Below are positions 6,018 through 12,641 of a DNA stretch of 44,170 bases, piece by piece (position 1 is the first letter of the stretch; the number at the start of each line of letters is the position of its first letter). Origin of the DNA: a virus; the IMG/VR virus record IMGVR_UViG_3300010883_000080, positions 1-44,170 of that record. The stretch is one strand, 5' to 3'. The notes beneath the pieces were generated by a model. The model had not been told where the DNA came from. It did no database searches and saw only the letters and a list, made by a program, of their open reading frames with translations. The translations under genes and the position numbers were made by a program.

Positions 6018-6213
6018 TGTTAAACCGGGGTTAACTTGTCACATATGTACAGTACCAGCAAGTTTTATTGTAAGATTAGGACATCGAGAAATTAAGGCTG
6101 TATACACTAACAAAGGTGAGATGGTAGACGATTTATCAGAAGGATATGGAGAAGACTTCCCTTATTGTAGGGCTTGTTTTAATTCAGTTAAGGAGGCTGT
6201 ATACCGTGGTTAG
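6001..6213 (+). CDS. Zinc-ribbon protein, 70 aa (TTG start)
   Basis: GGGGTGA sits 5 bases before TTG at 6001. Product MGVINNVKPGLTCHICTVPA with a second pair at YCRACFNSVK: CxxC and CxxC about 45 residues apart, a zinc ribbon. Start overlaps the previous gene. Likely nucleic-acid or protein binding; no specific family recognised. Confidence 0.55.
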   Translation: MGVINNVKPGLTCHICTVPASFIVRLGHREIKAVYTNKGEMVDDLSEGYGEDFPYCRACFNSVKEAVYRG

Positions 6214-6322
6214 TAATAATACTAATTGTGACATATGTGGTGGTTCTTTAATGCATCCTGAAGAAATTAAAGAAGGTGTACACGAGACATGCTTCAAGGA
6301 ATGGAAGAAGAAAAATTATTGA
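6206..6322 (+). CDS. Zinc-binding microprotein, 38 aa (GTG start)
   Basis: AAGGAGG at 6190-6196, then GTG at 6206. Reads MVSNNTNCDICGGSLMHPEE and ends HETCFKEWKKKNY: CDIC plus H and C give four possible zinc ligands. The stop is 9 bases before the winged-helix gene at 6332. Confidence 0.45.
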   Translation: MVSNNTNCDICGGSLMHPEEIKEGVHETCFKEWKKKNY

Positions 6323-6331
6323 GGTGAGAAA

Positions 6332-6586
6332 ATGGCTAAAGTAAGAATTAGAAAATGGGCGAAGAAGTATTTGGATGATAACGGTCCAAGTACAACTGAA
6401 CAGATAGCATATCATATTGAGCAAAATAGTACCATTGGTGTTAAATCAATGAGATCTTTGGGCAGTATATTAAATTCCACACTAGAAATAGAAAAATGTG
6501 GAAGGATATTAACTAAAAATACTGGCGGAGCCTATTATATAAACCAGTGGAGAATACGACAGAAAACAGAGAATGGAGATGAATAA
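6332..6586 (+). CDS. Winged-helix-like protein, 84 aa (paralog family)
   Basis: Good GAGGTGAGAA site. MAKVRIRKWAKKYLDDNGPS, helix TTEQIAYHIEQN, then RSLGSILNSTLEI and a beta hairpin ending AYYINQW. The same order of elements is seen at 3735-3971 and 8491-8790. Probably DNA binding; the repeats upstream of 3735 or the ACCATATGGT palindromes are possible targets. Confidence 0.6.
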   Translation: MAKVRIRKWAKKYLDDNGPSTTEQIAYHIEQNSTIGVKSMRSLGSILNSTLEIEKCGRILTKNTGGAYYINQWRIRQKTENGDE

Positions 6587-6587
6587 A

Positions 6588-6890
6588 ATGAATATAGAAG
6601 AAATGGAAGAAACATTAAATAAGCAAGTAGAACTAGGTATAATTACCGAGGCAGAAAGACTAAGGTTCCTGAAAAGGGCCAGTGGTGGAGTATATCTAAC
6701 TGAGACAGATAAGGCATTGTTTGAAGCAATAAACGAAACTTACATGACTTGGATAGATAATCTAAACACACTTGGCGTGATTTCAGATTCCCGTCTATCA
6801 AGTACTAAAACTAAAACTCGAACAGCAATTGCTAAGGCGATTTCTGAAGGTAAAATGACAGAAAATGGAGATATAGGAGAGGAAGAATAA
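6588..6890 (+). CDS. Hypothetical helical protein, 100 aa
   Basis: Start chosen at the ATG at 6588 because GGAGATG lies 7 bases upstream; two other ATGs occur just before. MNIEEMEETLNKQVELGIIT opens a helical protein with a C-terminal Thr/Lys-rich stretch (RLSSTKTKTRTAIAKA). Its last codons (GGAGAGGAAGAATAATGG) carry the ribosome site for the ubiquitin-like gene, with stop and start overlapping, so the two are translationally linked. Confidence 0.6.
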   Translation: MNIEEMEETLNKQVELGIITEAERLRFLKRASGGVYLTETDKALFEAINETYMTWIDNLNTLGVISDSRLSSTKTKTRTAIAKAISEGKMTENGDIGEEE

Positions 6891-7096
6891 TGGTAAAAGT
6901 AACAATATTAAACCAAACGGGGCATACAGAACTGGAACTTAGTGCAAGTGAGGCAATAGAGCAAATCTATAACCATCCGACCCACTGGGCATACATTAAT
7001 GGTGAATTAGTGGCACATGAAAACATCGGCAATATCAATTTAGAAGATATTGAAGATGTTACATTGGCACAGGCAATTGTTGGAGGAAACCTTTGA
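6890..7096 (+). CDS. Ubiquitin-like (ThiS/MoaD-type) beta-grasp protein with GG-NL C-terminus, 68 aa
   Basis: The order of elements fits a beta-grasp: strand KVTILNQTG, strand HTELELSAS, helix EAIEQIYNH, strand WAYINGELVAHENI, then LEDIEDVTLAQAIVGG. The NGE-V turn, the LxDxxxV segment and the final AxxGG match ThiS and MoaD-like proteins closely. The chain continues two residues (Asn-Leu) past the diglycine, so a peptidase would have to expose GG before E1 activation. Such a peptidase (JAMM, 14263) and an E1-like enzyme (13379) are encoded downstream. The GG codons are not part of a neighbour's ribosome site. A sulfur-carrier role is the alternative. Confidence 0.7.
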   Translation: MVKVTILNQTGHTELELSASEAIEQIYNHPTHWAYINGELVAHENIGNINLEDIEDVTLAQAIVGGNL

Positions 7097-7145
7097 TTAG
7101 GTTCCTCTAATTCTGTCGTTACTGGGTTAGGCAGTATATCCTAAC
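7083..7145 (+). other. Two hairpins at the end of the Ubl gene
   Basis: GAGGAAACC (7083-7091) pairs with GGTTCCTC (7100-7107) with one bulged A, across the stop codon. GTTAGG (7126-7131) pairs with CCTAAC (7140-7145). With the pseudoknot that follows they fill most of the 122-base gap before the next gene, making it a compact structured RNA. Confidence 0.5.
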
Positions 7146-7149
7146 ATAT

Positions 7150-7197
7150 AGTGAGTTAAGGGATTCTCACTTTAATAAAAAATTCCCTTTTTTTAAT
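7150..7197 (+). terminator. 3'-UTR H-type pseudoknot, copy C, ending in a T-run
   Basis: Plus-strand order: AGTGAG (7150-7155), TT, AAGGGA (7158-7163), TT, CTCACT (7166-7171), 12-nt A-rich loop, TCCCTT (7184-7189), then more T. It aligns without gaps to copy A read on its own sense strand. Stem 2 has changed from GACT/AGTC to GGGA/TCCC, three compensatory pairs. The T-run suggests transcripts may also end here. It follows the ubiquitin-like gene and precedes 7219. Confidence 0.65.
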
Positions 7198-7218
7198 TTT
7201 AAAATTGAGGAATTAAAA

Positions 7219-7584
7219 ATGGCATGGCAAGATGAATATTTAGTAAAGTGTTTTCACACTTATTGTAAAACTAGAACAGAAAATCAAAATGATTATTGGG
7301 AATACTACTATGGTTATTATATGGGTGATTTAGCCAACTTAGTTGCTCTTGGTGGGCAAACGGCGTATGGCCGCAGAATACATATAACGAGAGAAAATGT
7401 TGTAAAGGTAGTAGATTATCTTATAGATACTGGGCCTAATAATACCAATGTAAACAAAATACTAAAAATATTTAGGACAGCAATGAAACCTTATTTATTC
7501 AAGGTAATATACAATTCAAGGAAGGTGAAATATAATGAAATGGTTCTTCAAATGGATAATGGCTCTACCGAAAGCAACTCTTGA
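7219..7584 (+). CDS. Hypothetical protein, 121 aa
   Basis: TTGAGGAATTAAAA precedes the ATG. Begins MAWQDEYLVKCFHTYCKTRT, with a Tyr-rich segment (YWEYYYGYYMGDLANL) and a helical C-terminal half. No family recognised. It is the first gene after the structured gap, so it may start a new transcript. Confidence 0.65.
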   Translation: MAWQDEYLVKCFHTYCKTRTENQNDYWEYYYGYYMGDLANLVALGGQTAYGRRIHITRENVVKVVDYLIDTGPNNTNVNKILKIFRTAMKPYLFKVIYNSRKVKYNEMVLQMDNGSTESNS

Positions 7585-7876
7585 TTTTAGGAGAGATTAT
7601 AATTTATCTCGTAGATGTCAAAAGATTGAAAATAAATTGGGTTGTATTGCTGGGGCAATATACATGTATGACAAGATAGTAGATACTGTTAAGCCTATGC
7701 TTATTAGTGATTTACTAAATCATGTTCGTGATACAGATTATGTAGACCCTAATCCTCTTTTTAATGAATGGTTGATTGCTAAAGGTATAAAATATGGTTT
7801 TATTATACTTAATGAGCCTGATGAAGAAGTTCCAGTTGAAGAAGAGGCTTGGAAGATATGGGAAATGCAAGAATAA
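7535..7876 (+). CDS. Hypothetical protein, 113 aa
   Basis: GGAAGGTGAAATATA before the ATG at 7535; overlaps the previous gene by 50 bases. MKWFFKWIMALPKATLDFRR gives a short hydrophobic/basic start (too weak for a sure membrane helix), then a helical body and an acidic tail (EPDEEVPVEEEAWKIWEMQE). Unknown family. Confidence 0.6.
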   Translation: MKWFFKWIMALPKATLDFRRDYNLSRRCQKIENKLGCIAGAIYMYDKIVDTVKPMLISDLLNHVRDTDYVDPNPLFNEWLIAKGIKYGFIILNEPDEEVPVEEEAWKIWEMQE

Positions 7877-8055
7877 TTAGATTCTTATGTCTTACCTGTA
7901 AAAAAGAAATTAAAGGTAGTTTAAGGAGAACAGATATGGTTTCCTGTATATGTGGTAACATACACATAGGCAATCCCGACACTTTGATAGTACTAGATTG
8001 GGAAAAGGTAAGAATAAGACATAGTAAAAAATGGTGGAATGTTAATGAATTGTGA
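7858..8055 (+). CDS. Zinc-ribbon protein, 65 aa
   Basis: ATG at 7858 (a TTG 9 bases upstream is in frame). Contains FLCLTCKKEIKG and SCICGNIHIG: CxxC and CxC pairs about 20 residues apart, the pattern of a small zinc ribbon like those in transcription-related proteins. C-terminus is Trp/basic (HSKKWWNVNEL). Overlaps both neighbours. Confidence 0.55.
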   Translation: MGNARIIRFLCLTCKKEIKGSLRRTDMVSCICGNIHIGNPDTLIVLDWEKVRIRHSKKWWNVNEL

Positions 8056-8203
8056 TATAGCAGCAATATGGAAAATGATGAGTTATACAGGTGTTAAACT
8101 TGATAATGTGGAAGAAATGAACTATAATAGTCAAGAAAATGCTGTATATATTTTTGATGGAGACAAATGGTTTAAAATATTTATTATGGCGGAATTACCA
8201 TGA
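8045..8203 (+). CDS. Hypothetical protein, 52 aa
   Basis: ATG at 8045 overlaps the end of the zinc-ribbon gene. Reads MNCDIAAIWKMMSYTGVKLD and ends VYIFDGDKWFKIFIMAELP, a mixed alpha/beta small domain of unknown type. Confidence 0.4.
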   Translation: MNCDIAAIWKMMSYTGVKLDNVEEMNYNSQENAVYIFDGDKWFKIFIMAELP

Positions 8204-8240
8204 TTAATATGAAACTTGAAGAAAGGAAGGAGGAATAAAT

Positions 8241-8504
8241 ATGAATACTAGAATAAATATAAACGATATATACGACACATGTACAAAGCAGAAATGTAGT
8301 TGCTCTAAAAAGGAAGACCCTCACTATAAATATAGACATAATGAATGTAAAGGTTCATGTGATAAATGTAATTGTCCAGAATTTAACAAGTCTGATTTTG
8401 GTTGCTGGAGATTTGCAGTAGGTAAAAAGCCAGTTAAACTATGTTTAGATGAATGTGAATGTGTATGTCACGAAAAGATAGGTGAATTAAATGCAAAGAA
8501 ATAA
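8241..8504 (+). CDS. Cysteine-rich zinc-binding protein, 87 aa
   Basis: Thirteen cysteines in 87 residues: CTKQKCSCSKKEDPH, CKGSCDKCNCPEF, then CLDECECVCHEK. The spacing suggests two or three zinc sites. I cannot match it to a named family. Strong AAGGAGGAATAAAT site before the ATG. The last codons include GGTGAATTAA, the ribosome site of the next gene. Confidence 0.6.
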   Translation: MNTRININDIYDTCTKQKCSCSKKEDPHYKYRHNECKGSCDKCNCPEFNKSDFGCWRFAVGKKPVKLCLDECECVCHEKIGELNAKK

Positions 8505-8790
8505 TAGAAATGTGGAATTTAAAGAAAGGCCAAAACCAGCAGTAGGTAATAATAAACACTTAAGAAATATTGGTTATATTACTGAATGTATTATACAGAA
8601 AGGGGGTAGAGCCTCTACAAGTGAAATATACGATTGGATGAATAGCAATACTAGAAATGGTATTGGAATGAGACAATTACCTCAAGTTTTATACATGGGT
8701 CCGTTTGTACAATGCGGCCAAGTAAGAGTTAAAAATGCTCTTGCAAGTAGTAGTTACGAAGTCTTTGTTTGGGGTATTAAAGAAGAGTAA
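8491..8790 (+). CDS. Winged-helix-like protein, 99 aa (paralog family)
   Basis: After a basic N-terminus, the core LRNIGYITECIIQKGGRAST, helix SEIYDWMN, then RQLPQVLYMGPFVQCGQVRV and a final strand ending VFVWGI follows the same order as the proteins at 3735 and 6332. Basic start and fold suggest DNA binding. It lies directly before the hairpin in front of nrdJ and might control that gene; this is inference. Confidence 0.6.
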   Translation: MQRNNRNVEFKERPKPAVGNNKHLRNIGYITECIIQKGGRASTSEIYDWMNSNTRNGIGMRQLPQVLYMGPFVQCGQVRVKNALASSSYEVFVWGIKEE

Positions 8791-8792
8791 TG

Positions 8793-8813
8793 GTAACTCT
8801 TATTAAGAGTTAC
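8793..8813 (+). promoter_or_regulatory. Perfect hairpin in the nrdJ leader
   Basis: GTAACTCTT / AAGAGTTAC, a 9-bp perfect stem with a 3-base loop, 25 bases before the nrdJ start. An A-rich run and the AAGGTGAAC site follow. Could protect or separate the nrdJ message. The small size argues against a cobalamin riboswitch. Confidence 0.5.
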
Positions 8814-8837
8814 TAAATAAGAAAAAAGGTGAACAAT

Positions 8838-10727
8838 ATGAATAGTGAAAAATTATCAAAAGATATATTATCCGATATTACAATACATATGAAATACGCT
8901 AAGTATTCTCCTACTAAAAATCGTAGGGAAACTTGGGTTGAATTATGTTTAAGAAATATGACCATGCATATAGATAAGTATCCAAAATTGGAAAGTGAAA
9001 TTAAAAATATTTATCATGGTTTTATTATGACTAAGAAGGTTTTACCTTCTATGAGATCAATGCAATTTGCAGGCAAACCAATTCAAATTAGCCCTAATAG
9101 AGTTTATAATTGTGCATACATGCCAATAAATTCTATGGAATGTTTTGGTGAATCTATGTTTTTACTCCTTGGAGGCACTGGGGTAGGTTATTCTGTACAA
9201 CGGCACCATGTTATACAATTGCCAGAAATTCGTAAACCAAATCCTAAGAAAACTCGTAGGTTTTTGATAGCAGATTCTATTGAGGGTTGGGGTGATGCAA
9301 TTAAAATATTAATGAAGACATATTTTGGTGGAAATATTTCAACTCCTGTATTTGACTACACCGACATTAGACCTAAAGGTTCACCATTAATTACTTCAGG
9401 TGGTAAATCACCCGGACCTGCACCTTTAAGAGAATGTTTAGTTAAGATTGAAAATATGTTAAAGGAAAAAGAAGATGGCCTACAACTAAGTCCAATAGAA
9501 GTCCATGATATTATGTGTTATATTGCAGAAGCAGTATTGGCTGGTGGTATTAGAAGGGCAGCCTTGATTAGTTTATTCTCGGCAGATGATATGGAAATGA
9601 TTACTTGTAAGACAGGTACTTGGTGGGAAAATAACCCGCAGAGAGGTCGAGCAAATAATTCAGCAGTATTAATCCGTAATAGAGTCTCTAAGGACTTCTT
9701 TATGTCTCTATGGGATAGAATTAGGGCATCAGGTAGTGGTGAGCCGGGAATATATTTCTCTAATGACAAAGATTGGGGTACTAACCCATGTTGTGAGATT
9801 GCCCTACGACCATATCAATTCTGTAACCTAACAGAAATCAATGCAAGTAGTATAGTAGATGAAACAGATTTTTACGATAGATGTAGGGCGGCTGCTTTTA
9901 TTGGTACTCTACAGGCAGGATATACAGATTTCCATTATTTGCGTGAAGTGTGGAAGAAAACTACAGAAAGAGATGCACTTTTAGGTGTAAGTATGACTGG
10001 TATTGCAAGCAATGTATTATCTAGTTTTGAAATAAACATGGATGATTTACTAAAAAATGGTACTAAAATTGTACTTGGTGAAAATAAAAGAGTTGCTCAC
10101 GAGATAGGAATTAAACCGTCTAGCAGACTTACTTGTGTAAAACCTGCGGGAACTACTAGTTTAACATTGGGAACTTCTTCAGGTATTCATGCGTGGCATT
10201 CAGATTATTACATTAGAAGAGTTAGGGTAAATAAGAATGAATCAATCTATAATTATTTGATTGAAAATCACCCCAGTTTAATTGAGGATGAATACTTTTC
10301 CCCTCATGATACTGCTGTAATTTCAGTGCCTCAAAAAGCACCTGAGATTGGCACTACAAGACTTACAGAAACTGCTCTTAGTTTGTTAGAAAGGGTTCGA
10401 ACCTTTTCCCGTAAATGGGTAAGGAATGGACACACGGATGGAATTAATACACACAATGTTTCTGCTACTATTTCTGTTAAAGAAGATGAATGGGATATAG
10501 TAGGAGAATGGCTATGGACTAACCGTGAATATTATAACGGTTTATCTGTATTGCCTTATGATGGTGGAACATATAAGCAAGCACCATTTGAATCAATTAC
10601 CAAAGAAAAATATGAAGAAATGATTCTAGATTTAAAATCGGTAGACTTAACCAAGGTTGTAGAGTTAGAAGATAACACAAACCTTCAGGGAGAAATAGCA
10701 TGTGCTGGTGGTGCATGTGAAATCTAA
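8838..10727 (+). CDS. nrdJ: Class II (adenosylcobalamin-dependent) ribonucleotide reductase, 629 aa
   Basis: Reduces ribonucleotides to deoxyribonucleotides for viral DNA synthesis, using an adenosylcobalamin-made thiyl radical without oxygen. Visible motifs: C92 in VYNCAYMPI, N316-P-C318-C-E320 (the N-x-C-x-E radical site), C329 in FCNLTEIN as redox partner, KPAGTTSLTLGTSSGIHAWH with the phosphate-binding PAGT, and the C-terminal shuttle pair C622/C627 (CAGGAC). The similarity is to the monomeric Lactobacillus RTPR-like branch (PSMRSMQFAGKPI); length is a little under that enzyme. Start at ATG 8838, 8 bases after AAGGTG; an in-frame GTG lies at 8829. Only one subunit gene is needed for this class. 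Adenosylcobalamin must come from the host or the environment. Confidence 0.92.
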   Translation: MNSEKLSKDILSDITIHMKYAKYSPTKNRRETWVELCLRNMTMHIDKYPKLESEIKNIYHGFIMTKKVLPSMRSMQFAGKPIQISPNRVYNCAYMPINSMECFGESMFLLLGGTGVGYSVQRHHVIQLPEIRKPNPKKTRRFLIADSIEGWGDAIKILMKTYFGGNISTPVFDYTDIRPKGSPLITSGGKSPGPAPLRECLVKIENMLKEKEDGLQLSPIEVHDIMCYIAEAVLAGGIRRAALISLFSADDMEMITCKTGTWWENNPQRGRANNSAVLIRNRVSKDFFMSLWDRIRASGSGEPGIYFSNDKDWGTNPCCEIALRPYQFCNLTEINASSIVDETDFYDRCRAAAFIGTLQAGYTDFHYLREVWKKTTERDALLGVSMTGIASNVLSSFEINMDDLLKNGTKIVLGENKRVAHEIGIKPSSRLTCVKPAGTTSLTLGTSSGIHAWHSDYYIRRVRVNKNESIYNYLIENHPSLIEDEYFSPHDTAVISVPQKAPEIGTTRLTETALSLLERVRTFSRKWVRNGHTDGINTHNVSATISVKEDEWDIVGEWLWTNREYYNGLSVLPYDGGTYKQAPFESITKEKYEEMILDLKSVDLTKVVELEDNTNLQGEIACAGGACEI

Positions 10728-10980
10728 ACGATATATTAAAACAATTGATAGGTTAATGTCTGATGGTGAATGGCGTACTAGAGATAAAATAGTGTGTCAA
10801 TTAATAGATTTACCTGTCATAACAAAAAAACAAGGGCTTCACGAAAGTCAAAGAAGTATAAGACGAATGATACCAACCAAAGACGAAATAAGTTGGTATT
10901 TAAGAAAGAATAACAAATATGAAACGAGAAAACAGATGGTGAGAGAATGGAGAATGAAGGACATACAGTATATCGAGTGA
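10717..10980 (+). CDS. Basic putative DNA-binding protein, 87 aa (GTG start)
   Basis: GTG at 10717 overlaps the end of nrdJ and follows GGTGGTG. Reads MKSKRYIKTIDRLMSDGEWR, TRDKIVCQLIDLP, then IPTKDEISWYLRKNNKYETR. The first half fits a winged helix; the IPT...YL part resembles the 36-359 protein. Strongly basic. Translation is probably coupled to nrdJ. Confidence 0.55.
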   Translation: MKSKRYIKTIDRLMSDGEWRTRDKIVCQLIDLPVITKKQGLHESQRSIRRMIPTKDEISWYLRKNNKYETRKQMVREWRMKDIQYIE

Positions 10981-11156
10981 CTAGTCTAAAGGCTAATGGT
11001 TCGGTATGGACAAAAAATTATGATACACTGGTGGATTTATTAGAAGTATTACCAATACTAATTAATAAATTCCCACATGTAATAATGAGCAAGCAGACTC
11101 TAAAAGTGAGTCCCTTAGAATATTTAGTCGGGATGAGTGACGGAAATGAAAATTGA
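10947..11156 (+). CDS. Hypothetical protein, 69 aa
   Basis: GATGGTGAGAGA precedes the ATG. MENEGHTVYRVTSLKANGSV, then a hydrophobic helix (LVDLLEVLPILINKFP). Mixed alpha/beta, unknown. Overlaps both neighbours. Confidence 0.5.
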   Translation: MENEGHTVYRVTSLKANGSVWTKNYDTLVDLLEVLPILINKFPHVIMSKQTLKVSPLEYLVGMSDGNEN

Positions 11157-11364
11157 ATATAAATTAATAGATAATGAAGAAGATGTGCCCTTAAAGGTTG
11201 AATACAATGATGAACTTATGCCTATTATTACAATTAATTTGCATTATAAGATTTGGTTATCTTTAATGAGAACAGTAATACCGGGAATTAGCGAAAGTCT
11301 TAGAGATAAATTATCAGAAATTTGTGATTCGTACCTAAAAGAAATGATATATCTAGAGGAATAA
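11146..11364 (+). CDS. Hypothetical protein, 72 aa
   Basis: ATG at 11146 (a GTG 9 bases upstream is in frame). MKIEYKLIDNEEDVPLKVEY, then strands ITINLHYKIW and helix EICDSYLKEMIYLEE. The first strands could suggest a beta-grasp, but there is no diglycine end, so I do not call it ubiquitin-like. Unknown. Confidence 0.5.
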   Translation: MKIEYKLIDNEEDVPLKVEYNDELMPIITINLHYKIWLSLMRTVIPGISESLRDKLSEICDSYLKEMIYLEE

Positions 11365-11366
11365 AT

Positions 11367-12641
11367 ATGCTTAATTATAACTTACAATTATCTAGACAGA
11401 GGGGACATAACCAAAATCATGTTCATGTAAGAACTAGTGTTTCGTTAGATACTTCAAATTATTATCACCAATATACTAGAAATATATCTATATATAGGTA
11501 TCATACTTTACAACAAAAAAACCCTCTTCTAACTGGTGTTAGGTCTTGTATTAATAATGGTTTAAGACATGGATTAAACATTCTTACAATTAAGTTTGAT
11601 AATGATTGGTGCTTTACCATCTATAAAAACAAGGGGATTTGGATTAACGGGTTTAAAATGACTAAATCTAGTGCTGATATGATATTTTGTTATATGTTGT
11701 CTAGACATCTTAGACCTTTAACCTATGGAGAATCAGAAAAAATATTTATGGATATTAAAGATACTGATTTGATAATAGCCGAAACTTTGATTAATAAACT
11801 TAAGTATAGTTTTTATAATGATGAAGGATTGCTGGTGGAAACTTTACTAAATATAGAAAAAACTGGTAGAGAAGAGGTATCCATAGAATTAAACGAAGGA
11901 TTATGGGTTTCAATTAAAGATGCACCTTTTAAAAGTTTTATGAGAGCGTGTGGTAATAGTAAAAATAAATGGTATGGTATTAGTCCAGAAGAATTATATT
12001 ATGAGTGTAGTGGTAATGTAATAAGTAATTCAAATAGAAAACTTATACATGCTTTTTTGGAGCAGAACAGACATTCAACTTTGGTAGAACAGAAATCAAT
12101 GGAATTAATTGAGGGACTGGCAAGTAAATTCCCAACAAGAATTAAAAATGTCGATGTGTATACAAAGTCTCAGGTAGCAAATCAATTGAAGGACATCGAA
12201 TCTGTAGAAATACCCCATAAAGGTATGCTAATCAAGGGTTCTAAATTTGATTGGTTAGTTTATGGTGCGACTCATAGAGGACATCAAGGCGGGACACAGG
12301 ATGTTTCAACTTATCTTCTGTTTAGTAATAAAAATTATGAACAGGTGTATGATGATGATGGTGATGATGTAGTGTTAATTAGAGCGATTGAAGGTTGTAA
12401 TGTGCCTAGTAAATATAATGAGGGGGTCTTAGATTTGGAAGGATTAACTTTTGTAGGTCCTATTTGTATAGACCAAACACAAACAGATGTATCTTTGGGA
12501 GATCAATATGCAGCAAGAGCGTTAGCATTATTAAATGATAAAACAACTATTGACCTAGTATCTACTCTGTCAACTTATAGTCAATACAGTGTAAAACATA
12601 GGATTGATTTTGATGCCATGTCTGAATTGTCAATCAAATAA
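11367..12641 (+). CDS. Unknown protein, 424 aa
   Basis: Starts at ATG 11367 after AGAGGAATAAAT. No domain recognised. N-terminal half is strand-rich (HVHVRTSVSL, TIKFDNDWCFTIYKNKGIWI); the centre is helical; a C-terminal part has DDDGDDVVLIRAIEGCN. No Walker motif, zinc cluster or membrane helix. It lies between the nrdJ group and TFB, overlapping the TFB gene by 29 bases, so it is probably co-expressed with transcription and Ubl/E1/JAMM genes. It is one of the largest unknowns here and a candidate for a new partner of one of those systems. Confidence 0.7.
   Translation: MLNYNLQLSRQRGHNQNHVHVRTSVSLDTSNYYHQYTRNISIYRYHTLQQKNPLLTGVRSCINNGLRHGLNILTIKFDNDWCFTIYKNKGIWINGFKMTKSSADMIFCYMLSRHLRPLTYGESEKIFMDIKDTDLIIAETLINKLKYSFYNDEGLLVETLLNIEKTGREEVSIELNEGLWVSIKDAPFKSFMRACGNSKNKWYGISPEELYYECSGNVISNSNRKLIHAFLEQNRHSTLVEQKSMELIEGLASKFPTRIKNVDVYTKSQVANQLKDIESVEIPHKGMLIKGSKFDWLVYGATHRGHQGGTQDVSTYLLFSNKNYEQVYDDDGDDVVLIRAIEGCNVPSKYNEGVLDLEGLTFVGPICIDQTQTDVSLGDQYAARALALLNDKTTIDLVSTLSTYSQYSVKHRIDFDAMSELSIK

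Noticed and set aside
8793-8813. Cobalamin riboswitch in front of nrdJ
   Set aside because: Only a 21-base hairpin in a 47-base gap; a cobalamin riboswitch needs about 150-200 bases and a B12 box.
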